DNA of 64,000 nucleotides from Moritella sp. F3 (GTDB lineage Bacteria > Pseudomonadota > Gammaproteobacteria > Enterobacterales > Moritellaceae): the NCBI RefSeq assembly GCF_015082335.1, contig NZ_BLRL01000006.1, positions 1 to 64,000 of the forward strand, in the 5' to 3' direction. How positions within the stretch are numbered: position 1 is the first letter of the stretch; each line of letters starts with the position of its first letter. Below, in pieces: positions 1-7,635 of the stretch. The notes below the pieces were generated by a model, which was not told the origin of the DNA, did not search any database, and was given only the letters and a program-made list of their open reading frames with translations. The translations under genes and the position numbers were made by a program.

Positions 1-2355
1 ACAGCGACGGGTTTCGACATAGATATTAGCTTACCTGCTGGCTCTAGTAGTGAAGTGATTAGCAAAATGATTGCAGTGCAATCTAGTGCGAAGCAAAACG
101 CTGGTAAAGTTCAAATGTCTGTCTCGGCACCATCTTCTGCAATCATTGTTGAATCTATGCTGTCACGAATTCCAGATGCAAGTAACCCAAACAGTAACAA
201 GATGATGCAGGGAATCAACCTTAACAACTTTGACTTAGACAATGTAAAGCACATCGATGCGAACAACATTGACGTGTTAAACATGAAGGTTGGTGAAGAC
301 TTGTTTGTATCAAGAGATACGACCATTGGTCGTGATCTAGTGGTAACCGGTAATCAGAAAATCAAGGGTGACCAAACGGTAGCTGGTAACCAAACGATAA
401 CTGGTAAGTCAACGTTCAAATCAGATGCGACGTTTGATAAAGATGTTGTAATAAATGGCAAGATCGATGCTAAGGGTGGAATTTCATCTGGTTCAACACA
501 GATTGTCGATGCTGACGGAACGCTGTATGACCAGGGGGTTAAAGTCAGAGACATTTATTCCCAACTTAAGGGGGATAACAAGTTTGATGGAAACAATTCC
601 TTTACTGGTGAAACATCATTTGTTGGTGGTATTAATTCTGTCGGAGACATTATATCGACAGGTGCTGTTAAGGCGTCATCATTTGTCGAAAATGGCCTTA
701 ATCTAGAATCTAAATACCTGGGTATTAGCGCCACTGCTGTTAACGCAGATAAATTGGGAGATGTAGCCGCTAATCAATATTCGCGTATTGATCAGCAAAA
801 TACATTTACTGCTGTTAACCGATTTCTTAATAATGTAGTTGTTGACAAAAAGATCACAGCTGCTTCCTTTAAGGGCGGTACTTTTGACGGTACAGAAATT
901 AGTGGTACAGAATTCATTGAGAATGGCCAATCACTTAAAGATCGTTATTTAGGTGTTGATGCCACAGCAAAAAATGCACTTAATGCAGATAATGCGGATA
1001 ATCTTGGTGGGGTAGCTGCAGAAAAGTTCGCTCGTCGAGATCAGTTTAATAAGTTTATTGAAAACGCCGAATTTGAAAAAAACTTAACTGTGTCAGGTTT
1101 ACTTAATGCTGATCAAGGTATCAAAGTAGGCGGTACAACGGTTATTGATAAAAACGGTGTGTTTTACGATAACGGTAAAAAACTGAGTGATATATACAGT
1201 AAACTTAACGGTAATAATGAGTTCAACGGTTCGAATTCTTTTGTTGGAAATACCGAGTTCAAAGGTCGTGTAAATTCAACGAGCACAATTAACGCCGCAC
1301 GTTTATCTGAAAACAATGTGTTACTGAGTAAGAAATACCTTGGTATAAATGCAACTGCAGCAAACTCTCATCAATTAGGTGGAGTCGCTGCGGGTAATTA
1401 TGTGCGTCGTGATGCAGAGAATGTTTTCTTTAAAACACAGCGATTTAAAGAAAATGTAAATGTAGATAATGATATTACTGCAAATGCAGTAACAGCACGT
1501 ACTCTTAGAGCTTCTGGTAAAGTTGTTACTGCTTCAGTTGAAGCGAGTGATGTGGTAGAAGGTGGTGTTTCGCTAACGGATAAATACTTAGGTATTGATG
1601 CGACAGCGAATAAAGCCTTAAACGCTGAGAAACTTGGTGACATAGCAGCAGCTAATTACGCTCGTCTTGATGTAGGTAATACTTTTCAAGGTGTTAGCAT
1701 TTTCAATAGTCAGGGGCAGTTTAAGCAAAACGTTGTTGTTGGAGGCATGCTGACGGCTTCAAGTATTAATGTCGGTGGCGTTGTTACTGCGGCGGACTTT
1801 AGCCTTAAAACAGCTATTGGTGGCAAAAAATCATTAACTGAGGCACTAACCTGGATTAAAGATTGTGAATCACAAAAGATTGATGCTTGTAAATCTAAAC
1901 AGTCATCAACACCACCACCTGTTCAGAACTATGCCTTCGGATTTTATTTAGGTTCATCTGGCGGCGCTCTTTTCACTGCATCGTCTGGTGATAAAGCTAA
2001 CCGAGTATTACTCAATAAGGCGCACTATGGATCTAGAGTTAAACAAACGAGACGCGTTCGTAAAGGTAGTGGGCGTGAAGGTTACTGGGCAACAGAAACA
2101 TATTATGTGAATGGAGGTAGATCTAGTGGATCGTACTCGATTAGAAACTCAACGATTAAAGGTGCTAAAGTACAGTGGAAAATTGGTAATTCGGTTAAAT
2201 GGACTGGTAACATAGGGCAGCAGTATACGCCTCTACGCGGCTTATATAGTTGGACTGTAAGTGTTTTAGACAGTAAAAATAAAGTCATATCTTCGTCATT
2301 GGTTAGAATTGGTAACCATGGTTATCAACATGCTAATGGTGGGGTCTATTATTAA
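1..2355 (+). CDS. PilV-like tip adhesin with tail-fibre repeats (5' end outside window)
   Basis: The reading frame is open from base 1, so the gene starts before the window. About 785 codons are visible. The middle holds at least four copies of a phage tail-fibre-like block (LGI/V-x-ATA, then LGG/D-x-AA, then Y/F-x-R-x-D-x-N-x-F), separated by beta-rich stretches of the type 'KVGGTTVIDKNGVFYDNGK'. The C-terminal 130 residues are different and rich in Gly, Ser and Tyr. Tail-fibre-like repeats beside a conjugation locus fit PilV-type minor pilins, whose variable tips choose recipients, but the prepilin N-terminus cannot be seen. A phage-like fibre or other surface adhesin is the alternative. 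A strong terminator follows 27 bp downstream. Confidence 0.6.
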   Translation, partial: TATGFDIDISLPAGSSSEVISKMIAVQSSAKQNAGKVQMSVSAPSSAIIVESMLSRIPDASNPNSNKMMQGINLNNFDLDNVKHIDANNIDVLNMKVGEDLFVSRDTTIGRDLVVTGNQKIKGDQTVAGNQTITGKSTFKSDATFDKDVVINGKIDAKGGISSGSTQIVDADGTLYDQGVKVRDIYSQLKGDNKFDGNNSFTGETSFVGGINSVGDIISTGAVKASSFVENGLNLESKYLGISATAVNADKLGDVAANQYSRIDQQNTFTAVNRFLNNVVVDKKITAASFKGGTFDGTEISGTEFIENGQSLKDRYLGVDATAKNALNADNADNLGGVAAEKFARRDQFNKFIENAEFEKNLTVSGLLNADQGIKVGGTTVIDKNGVFYDNGKKLSDIYSKLNGNNEFNGSNSFVGNTEFKGRVNSTSTINAARLSENNVLLSKKYLGINATAANSHQLGGVAAGNYVRRDAENVFFKTQRFKENVNVDNDITANAVTARTLRASGKVVTASVEASDVVEGGVSLTDKYLGIDATANKALNAEKLGDIAAANYARLDVGNTFQGVSIFNSQGQFKQNVVVGGMLTASSINVGGVVTAADFSLKTAIGGKKSLTEALTWIKDCESQKIDACKSKQSSTPPPVQNYAFGFYLGSSGGALFTASSGDKANRVLLNKAHYGSRVKQTRRVRKGSGREGYWATETYYVNGGRSSGSYSIRNSTIKGAKVQWKIGNSVKWTGNIGQQYTPLRGLYSWTVSVLDSKNKVISSSLVRIGNHGYQHANGGVYY

Positions 2356-2382
2356 TGTAATGATATAAATTCAAAACTCTAA

Positions 2383-2413
2383 GGCCGCTAACATTATTGT
2401 TAGCGGCCTTTTT
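2383..2413 (+). terminator. Rho-independent terminator after the adhesin gene
   Basis: A perfect 10-bp stem (GGCCGCTAAC / GTTAGCGGCC) with a 6-nt loop is followed by five T. It separates the adhesin transcript from the transfer operon. Confidence 0.93.
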
Positions 2414-2554
2414 CATGTCTTGAATTAACCAATCTTACAATAAAGAGCCTTTCAATAAACTCTCATTATCACCATTAGCCAGTCCTATCTAGGCGTCGAA
2501 AAAACAAACTAATATATAAGCAAACTCCCAATTAAATTCACTAGTTTTTAACAC

Positions 2555-2607
2555 CGAAATCTCAATATTCAGCCGATCCACATTTCTCGTTTTTAATCGT
2601 TTATTAT
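2555..2607 (+). promoter_or_regulatory. Activator-box promoter of transfer operon 1
   Basis: The 20-mer CGAAATCTCAATATTCAGCC at 2555-2574 is identical to the one before transfer operon 2. CACATT lies at the -35 position (2579-2584) and TATTAT is the -10 (2602-2607). The box ends exactly 27 nt before the -10, as at four other promoters in the window. The poor -35 plus a conserved upstream box suggests activator dependence. Confidence 0.7.
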
Positions 2608-2651
2608 TGGTCGTAGTTAACAGTGAGGTCAGGTCAGTGATAAAAATATAC

Positions 2652-2945
2652 ATGGTACGTCGAATGACTGCCCGAAAGGATTATCAGTTCGTAGGTCTAT
2701 TTTGTGTTAACAACGTGAGTATGTTGAGCCGTTCCCTTCGTGATACCGGTGTAGACCCTAAATATTGTGATTCACTATCTCTTAATGACCTCAACGATTT
2801 CGCTATAAAATTAGTTGGTAATATACGTAAAAATGGCCGGTTTTTTGTTAGCAACACAATTTTTGACAATCAGGTCGAATCATTGATTAAAGATGGTGAT
2901 TGGAAGTCCGTTTTAAACTCTATAGAACTTAAGGATGTCGTGTGA
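2652..2945 (+). CDS. Small protein of unknown function, first gene of transfer operon 1
   Basis: A 97-aa soluble protein that I do not recognise. The frame is open from a TTG at 2607, but that codon overlaps the predicted -10 hexamer, so ATG 2652 is preferred; GTG 2637 is also possible. The 3' end overlaps the next start (GTG 2942) by 4 bp, so the two are translationally coupled. Position at the head of the operon, before the RAQPRD gene, fits a transfer-related or regulatory role. That role is an inference. Confidence 0.55.
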   Translation: MVRRMTARKDYQFVGLFCVNNVSMLSRSLRDTGVDPKYCDSLSLNDLNDFAIKLVGNIRKNGRFFVSNTIFDNQVESLIKDGDWKSVLNSIELKDVV

Positions 2946-3247
2946 AAAAAATATTGGCGTTGGCATTAACATTGTCGTTTGTTAGTGCTCCATTAAGCGC
3001 ATTGACGTGGGAGGAGGCTGAATATCTCAATAAGCTAAAGCAACACTTAGCCGCCTCAATACCAATCGCTGAAAGAGCTTCGGCTGCCGCATCATCAGGT
3101 AGAGTTCATTTTAAATACGGGCAACTAAAAGCTGATTTAGAAGAGATGCAAAGACTAATTAACAATCACCTGAATTCACCACAACTTCCAAGAAGTTTAA
3201 CGGACCTAACACTTTCATATAGCAGTGTTAGTCGACAGGAAGAATAA
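2942..3247 (+). CDS. RAQPRD-family conjugative element protein
   Basis: A 101-aa protein with a cleavable signal peptide ending near residue 20 (LSALT). The mature part contains a segment like 'RVHFKYGQLKADLEEMQRL' and then 'PQLPRS', which matches the RAQPRD family (TIGR01690) found at the start of ICEHin1056/PFGI-1-type transfer operons. Its biochemical role is unknown; it is periplasmic by prediction. It starts with GTG and is coupled to the gene upstream, and it sits 2 bp before the next gene. Confidence 0.85.
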   Translation: MKKILALALTLSFVSAPLSALTWEEAEYLNKLKQHLAASIPIAERASAAASSGRVHFKYGQLKADLEEMQRLINNHLNSPQLPRSLTDLTLSYSSVSRQEE

Positions 3248-3249
3248 TT

Positions 3250-3513
3250 ATGGCATGTCATGAGCGAGGTATTGATTACCAACATTGCATGGAAGTCGTG
3301 TTTAACACTGGCGGAATAGCAGACATATTTGACTATTACACACTATTTCAATATTCAGGGCTTGCAATCTTATTACTTTTCGGAGCTTGGGTGCTCGGAA
3401 ATGTCTATGACGCGTTTAGTGCTAGAAATTTATCATTTGCGTATGCAGCTAAGGCGGTGGCCAGGATACTGGTACTAGTGTCCTTTGGCATGTATCTGAT
3501 GACTGGTGGATAA
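3250..3513 (+). CDS. Small inner-membrane transfer protein, PFL_4701 type
   Basis: An 87-aa protein with a Cys-containing N-terminus (ACHERGIDYQHC) and two hydrophobic segments at about residues 35-52 and 68-84. Size, topology and position directly after the RAQPRD gene match the TIGR03758 (PFL_4701) family of integrating conjugative elements. It is expected to be part of the membrane-embedded mating-channel assembly. The family match rests on synteny and topology, not on a diagnostic motif. Confidence 0.75.
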   Translation: MACHERGIDYQHCMEVVFNTGGIADIFDYYTLFQYSGLAILLLFGAWVLGNVYDAFSARNLSFAYAAKAVARILVLVSFGMYLMTGG

Positions 3514-3576
3514 CAATACTAAGCGAATTGAATAAATAACATGAAACCTAACAAATTAATTAACTAGGAAATAACA

Positions 3577-3933
3577 ATGAAGAAGATGATCAATAAACTA
3601 AGCGCGAAAATGTTGACTGTGTGTATTACATCCTCATTAGCAACTCAAAGTGTGTGGGCTGCGGGTATCCCCCCTGTGACAGCCCCAACTGGTGGTAACG
3701 GTGGTGGCCTCATAAAAACCTTCCAGAATTACATGGGAGATGGGATTTTGCTAATTGGTTTAATGTTGAGTTCGTGGGCTTTGATTCGCGTCGTATCCAA
3801 TGGGATAACAACGTATGGTGAAATTAGTGATGGTAAGGCTACATACAAGGATCTTGGGACTACCGCGGTCGTAGGTGTGGTACTTGCCTCTGCAACATTC
3901 TGGATGGTTACACAAGCAACTGAAATATTTTAA
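3577..3933 (+). CDS. Pilin-like membrane protein, PFL_4702 type
   Basis: A 118-aa protein with a signal peptide ending at about residue 29 (VWAAG), a Gly/Pro-rich linker and two transmembrane helices (about residues 52-70 and 93-112). This matches the TIGR03745 (PFL_4702) family. Its layout resembles F-type pilin precursors, so it is the best pilin candidate here; that is an inference. A good ribosome-binding site (AGGAAA) precedes ATG 3577. Confidence 0.78.
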   Translation: MKKMINKLSAKMLTVCITSSLATQSVWAAGIPPVTAPTGGNGGGLIKTFQNYMGDGILLIGLMLSSWALIRVVSNGITTYGEISDGKATYKDLGTTAVVGVVLASATFWMVTQATEIF

Positions 3934-4002
3934 CGATTAACAGTTAGCGATTGTTTTAGTGCGTTTTTAACTGAAATCGGATCACGTTAAATAGGATTCA
4001 AC

Positions 4003-4365
4003 ATGGCAAAACATCACTCCATCCCAACAACGCTGGAACGAATAAGTTATGAACCAGCACTTTGGAAAGGGCTCACAGGAAATGAAATCTTCATAATTGG
4101 AGCTGTGAATATCATTCTATTTAGCGTGATAGGTGCGGTAAGTGGTTCATTTTTCGGTATAGGCATTTTAGGCTTTGCTGCAGGCGCACTTTTTGGAATC
4201 TTTATGTTGGGTGTTATCGGCGGTAAAATTTCAATGATGAAAGAGTCAAAACCAGCTGAGCTGTTTTGGGTGGATTTCGAACTGAAACTGTTAAAGAAAT
4301 TTAGTTTTAAAAGTGATTTATTTTACAAACGACAAGTTTGGTCGTTGGAGAGGAACCGTAAATGA
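4003..4365 (+). CDS. Transfer membrane protein, TIGR03750 / TraL-like
   Basis: A 120-aa protein with two adjacent transmembrane helices (about residues 28-48 and 52-74) and a charged C-terminus with 'YKRQVWSLER'. Its order between the pilin-like and TraE-like genes matches TIGR03750, the positional equivalent of TraL/VirB3. Its stop codon overlaps the start of the next gene by 4 bp (ATGA), indicating coupled translation. Confidence 0.8.
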   Translation: MAKHHSIPTTLERISYEPALWKGLTGNEIFIIGAVNIILFSVIGAVSGSFFGIGILGFAAGALFGIFMLGVIGGKISMMKESKPAELFWVDFELKLLKKFSFKSDLFYKRQVWSLERNRK

Positions 4366-4988
4366 TGGGTAGCAGATCAATGAATGAACTTTCAGCAAAA
4401 GATAAACATTTGCGCGATTCAAAGATAGTGATGTTTATTATGCTTTTGGTTATTTTAGCTCTCATCGCTGCACTGGCAAGTGCTCCATCTCGACTGCGTG
4501 TTTATGTTCCGCCTGTGCTAACTCGCGGAAGTGAGATGTACGCCGGTGAAGTACCTAAACCTACTATTTATTCTTTAGCCTATATGATATTTCAAACTCT
4601 TAATACATGGGATAAAGATGGTGCTATTGATGGCAAGGAAAATCTAGAGTCCTTTCGTTGTTACATAACAGAAGATTTTCGAGGTAAATTGGAAGATGCT
4701 CACGAGCAAAGATTGCAGAGAGGCGAAGCATCAGGCCGTGTTCGATATGTTAGTGAAGCTCATGATACCGGATATGATGAAAAGATGGTAATCCCTAAAT
4801 CAGCGGGTAAATGGCATGTGCAATTAGATCTTAAATTAAATGAATTCATTAATTCAACTTTAGTCAAACAGGCAACTGTGCGTTATCCACTTGTGCTAGT
4901 TGCCGATGACTCAACCCCAAGTTGTAACCAATGGGGTATTAAAATCGCAGGGTTTTACACTACACCTCACCGCATAATCATTAATTAA
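4362..4988 (+). CDS. TraE/VirB8-like transfer protein, PFL_4703 type
   Basis: A 208-aa bitopic protein: short cytoplasmic N-terminus, one transmembrane helix at about residues 24-44, then a periplasmic domain. This fits the TIGR03746 (PFL_4703) family, which corresponds to TraE/VirB8 scaffold subunits of the inner-membrane complex. Two in-frame ATG codons open the gene. It lies in the conserved order TraL-E-K-B. Confidence 0.8.
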   Translation: MMGSRSMNELSAKDKHLRDSKIVMFIMLLVILALIAALASAPSRLRVYVPPVLTRGSEMYAGEVPKPTIYSLAYMIFQTLNTWDKDGAIDGKENLESFRCYITEDFRGKLEDAHEQRLQRGEASGRVRYVSEAHDTGYDEKMVIPKSAGKWHVQLDLKLNEFINSTLVKQATVRYPLVLVADDSTPSCNQWGIKIAGFYTTPHRIIIN

Positions 4989-4999
4989 TAGGGTCTATC

Positions 5000-5785
5000 A
5001 TGCTGCGTTTTCTTACTTTTATTTTAATTCTATTTGTTACATCGGCTAGTGCTACCGAGGTGATAACGTGGAAGAAAGAGCCGATTAGAATCACCTTGAC
5101 TAAAGGTAAAGAACGGTTACTTAAGTTTCCGGACCACGTCTTTTACCAAAAACCATTAGCAGTATCGGATAAGGTTGATATCAGTTCTGCGCAAGGGACA
5201 GTCTATATTACAGCGAAAGAAGAGTTTGATACGACACGATTCAGATTTCGACTTAATGATAGTCAAAAGATAATACTAGTGGATATTCAATCTGTTGACG
5301 CTAGTAATATCACGAACGAAAATGTGATAATTAAACTACCTCAAAAACAGAAGGTATCTTCAGAATATGTTCAGGAAAATGCAACGAGCAACACAACGTC
5401 AGGGCGTGTAACTCCAATTCAGTTAACTCGTTATGCAAGTCGTGCTCTGTATGGACCAGAAAGGTTAGCCCTATCTGACAGTCGTATAGCCACACTAGCT
5501 GCACCTGATATTGATTTGAGTAATCTATTTACAGGAACTAGTTTTAACACTTTCAAATTATCAACTATTGCTGTTTTTAAAACTGATGAATTTGTTCTTA
5601 CAGCTATAAAAATTGTTAATAAGTCAATGTTAGAACAGCCCATTGAGTTTAAAGATATTAATGCTGACTTCAGCTATGCAACGCCGCAGCACCTATTTGT
5701 AAGGCAGAAAAATGCACCTGGCGACACGACAGTGTTGTACCTCGTCACAGATAAACCGTTAGCAAATGCGATTTATGTTTTTTAA
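5000..5785 (+). CDS. TraK/VirB9-like transfer protein, PFL_4704 type
   Basis: A 261-aa exported protein with a signal peptide ending near residue 18 (TSASA). The mature protein is beta-rich and matches the TIGR03749 (PFL_4704) family by length and position. TraK-like proteins form part of the outer-membrane core with the TraV-like lipoprotein and the TraB-like protein, which are encoded next. Confidence 0.82.
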   Translation: MLRFLTFILILFVTSASATEVITWKKEPIRITLTKGKERLLKFPDHVFYQKPLAVSDKVDISSAQGTVYITAKEEFDTTRFRFRLNDSQKIILVDIQSVDASNITNENVIIKLPQKQKVSSEYVQENATSNTTSGRVTPIQLTRYASRALYGPERLALSDSRIATLAAPDIDLSNLFTGTSFNTFKLSTIAVFKTDEFVLTAIKIVNKSMLEQPIEFKDINADFSYATPQHLFVRQKNAPGDTTVLYLVTDKPLANAIYVF

Positions 5786-5795
5786 GGAATAATTT

Positions 5796-7286
5796 ATGAA
5801 TTCAAATCCAATTGTTACTAAGTGGGTACCTGGAATCGTTATTTTAATTTTGATTCTTGTTGCTGTTAGAGTTTCTAAAGGTGGTGACACCAGTATTATA
5901 GATGCTGAATCAGGGACTGTAACGGAAACCGTGACCAATGTTAAACCAACTGCTGTTGATTTAACTGAAGAGGGCGATACAGGCTCTGATACATTAAAAA
6001 CATTGGTTGCCTCAATGAAGGAAATGCAACAAAACATTCAAGAACAAAAAGATGATAAGGCAACTATCATCAATGAAAACAACATTCTACGTAACCAGTT
6101 ACAGCAAGAGCAGGTTGAAAGAGATGGTATGAATACTAGGATTACCGATTTAATTGGTAAGGTATCTAACTTCTCAGAAAACTTAGAATCTATAAAGGCA
6201 AGCGGGAATGGTGAAGGTCTTGATCAAGGGGTAGTGCTTGAAGACGAATATCCGGTTGATAGTCGCTACCCAGCTAACATTACTGCTAGTACGTCAAACA
6301 CAAGACCAAGACTAAAACCACCTTCGTTTAGTCAACCAGAAAGCACGGCAACACTGGATAACTACTCAAGAAAAGTTATCAGTGGCCTTGATTCATCCGG
6401 AATTACTGATGGTTATTCTGAATGGGTAATGCCAATAGATGCGGTTAAAACCACTGATGAAGACGGTAAGTCGACAATTACAATGCCTGAATTTGGAGAG
6501 CAAGATGAAATAGTGTCATCTCAAACGTTAACAGCGCAGGAAAAACTCGAAGATTTATTCAGTGCTTACGCCACCATTCCAAGAAATGCAACGCTTTTAG
6601 ATTCAGTAACACTAACCGCTATGATTGGTCGCATACCATTAGAAGGTAAAGTTGTAGATCCATATAAGTTCAAAGTACTTTTAAGCCGAGAAAACTTGGC
6701 CAGTAATGGTATTTTTATTGAAGGTATTGAAGGCGCGGTGGTTAGTGGCACTGCTCGAGGTGATTATACTCTTAAGTGTGTATCAGGTGAAATAAATTCC
6801 TTTCTCTTTACTTTTACTGACGGCACGATTTTAAGTTACCCAGAAGGTAATGAGCCAAGTGCCAAATCATTAGGGTACATTAGTGATAATAAGGGGATCC
6901 CGTGTGTATCGGGCAAGCTGATCTCTAATGCAGCGTCTTATTTGACTCAGTCAGTTGGCTTAGATGTCTTAAAGGCGGGGGGGGAAGCATATGCTGCAGC
7001 ACAAACTGCAGTAACAACAAATGGTGGAGATACTACAACCTCTGTACCTGGGAGCATTGGAGAGTATGCAGCTGGTAAAGCACTAAGCAATGGTACCAAC
7101 ACAGTGACAAGCTATCTAGAAACCCGTCAGCAAAGTGCATACGATGCAGTATTTGTACCACCGAATAAGCTTGTTGTTTTACATATGGAAGAACAAATTG
7201 ACATTAATTACATTAAAAATGGCAGAAGGACTAATCACTATGAAAACCAGTTTTCTAAAAACGATAATTATTACGGCTTGGATTAG
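5796..7286 (+). CDS. TraB/VirB10-like transfer protein, PFL_4705 type
   Basis: A 496-aa protein: N-terminal transmembrane helix (about residues 8-24), a coiled-coil region (about 65-130) and a C-terminal beta domain. This is the architecture of TraB/VirB10 proteins that span the periplasm, and it matches TIGR03752 (PFL_4705). A good Shine-Dalgarno (AAGGAA) precedes ATG 5796. The 3' end overlaps the lipoprotein gene by 47 bp. Confidence 0.85.
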   Translation: MNSNPIVTKWVPGIVILILILVAVRVSKGGDTSIIDAESGTVTETVTNVKPTAVDLTEEGDTGSDTLKTLVASMKEMQQNIQEQKDDKATIINENNILRNQLQQEQVERDGMNTRITDLIGKVSNFSENLESIKASGNGEGLDQGVVLEDEYPVDSRYPANITASTSNTRPRLKPPSFSQPESTATLDNYSRKVISGLDSSGITDGYSEWVMPIDAVKTTDEDGKSTITMPEFGEQDEIVSSQTLTAQEKLEDLFSAYATIPRNATLLDSVTLTAMIGRIPLEGKVVDPYKFKVLLSRENLASNGIFIEGIEGAVVSGTARGDYTLKCVSGEINSFLFTFTDGTILSYPEGNEPSAKSLGYISDNKGIPCVSGKLISNAASYLTQSVGLDVLKAGGEAYAAAQTAVTTNGGDTTTSVPGSIGEYAAGKALSNGTNTVTSYLETRQQSAYDAVFVPPNKLVVLHMEEQIDINYIKNGRRTNHYENQFSKNDNYYGLD

Positions 7287-7635
7287 TCTTTTAATCGGGT
7301 GCTCTTCAAGTAAAGAATCTGTTATACCACCTGTTGATACGACTATTAAAGAAGTATATGAATCACATGCTAACGCGTCAGGGCAGCAATCAATGCGGTT
7401 AGCTGTTCAACGCCCGCTATTGAGCAAGGAACTTAACATGGATGCGTATACCTTGCATAATACGCCGAAACCGGATTATAAATTGTTACCAAATCCAACA
7501 TTGTACATGTTTGTCTCATCAAAATTATCAAGAGACCGCTCACCTATACCTGCATTTATCACGGAATTTAAAATGTACGAACGAGATGAATATGCGCTTC
7601 CTCATGAAGTGTCAATAAACTGGGAGCAAAAATAG
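7240..7635 (+). CDS. TraV-like transfer lipoprotein, TIGR03751
   Basis: A 131-aa lipoprotein. The signal peptide ends in the lipobox LLIGC, so the mature protein starts at Cys 20. ATG 7240 is preferred over upstream in-frame codons because it places the lipobox correctly and follows an AAGGA ribosome-binding site. It matches the TIGR03751 lipoprotein family in position and size and probably anchors the core complex in the outer membrane. Confidence 0.85.
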   Translation: MKTSFLKTIIITAWISLLIGCSSSKESVIPPVDTTIKEVYESHANASGQQSMRLAVQRPLLSKELNMDAYTLHNTPKPDYKLLPNPTLYMFVSSKLSRDRSPIPAFITEFKMYERDEYALPHEVSINWEQK

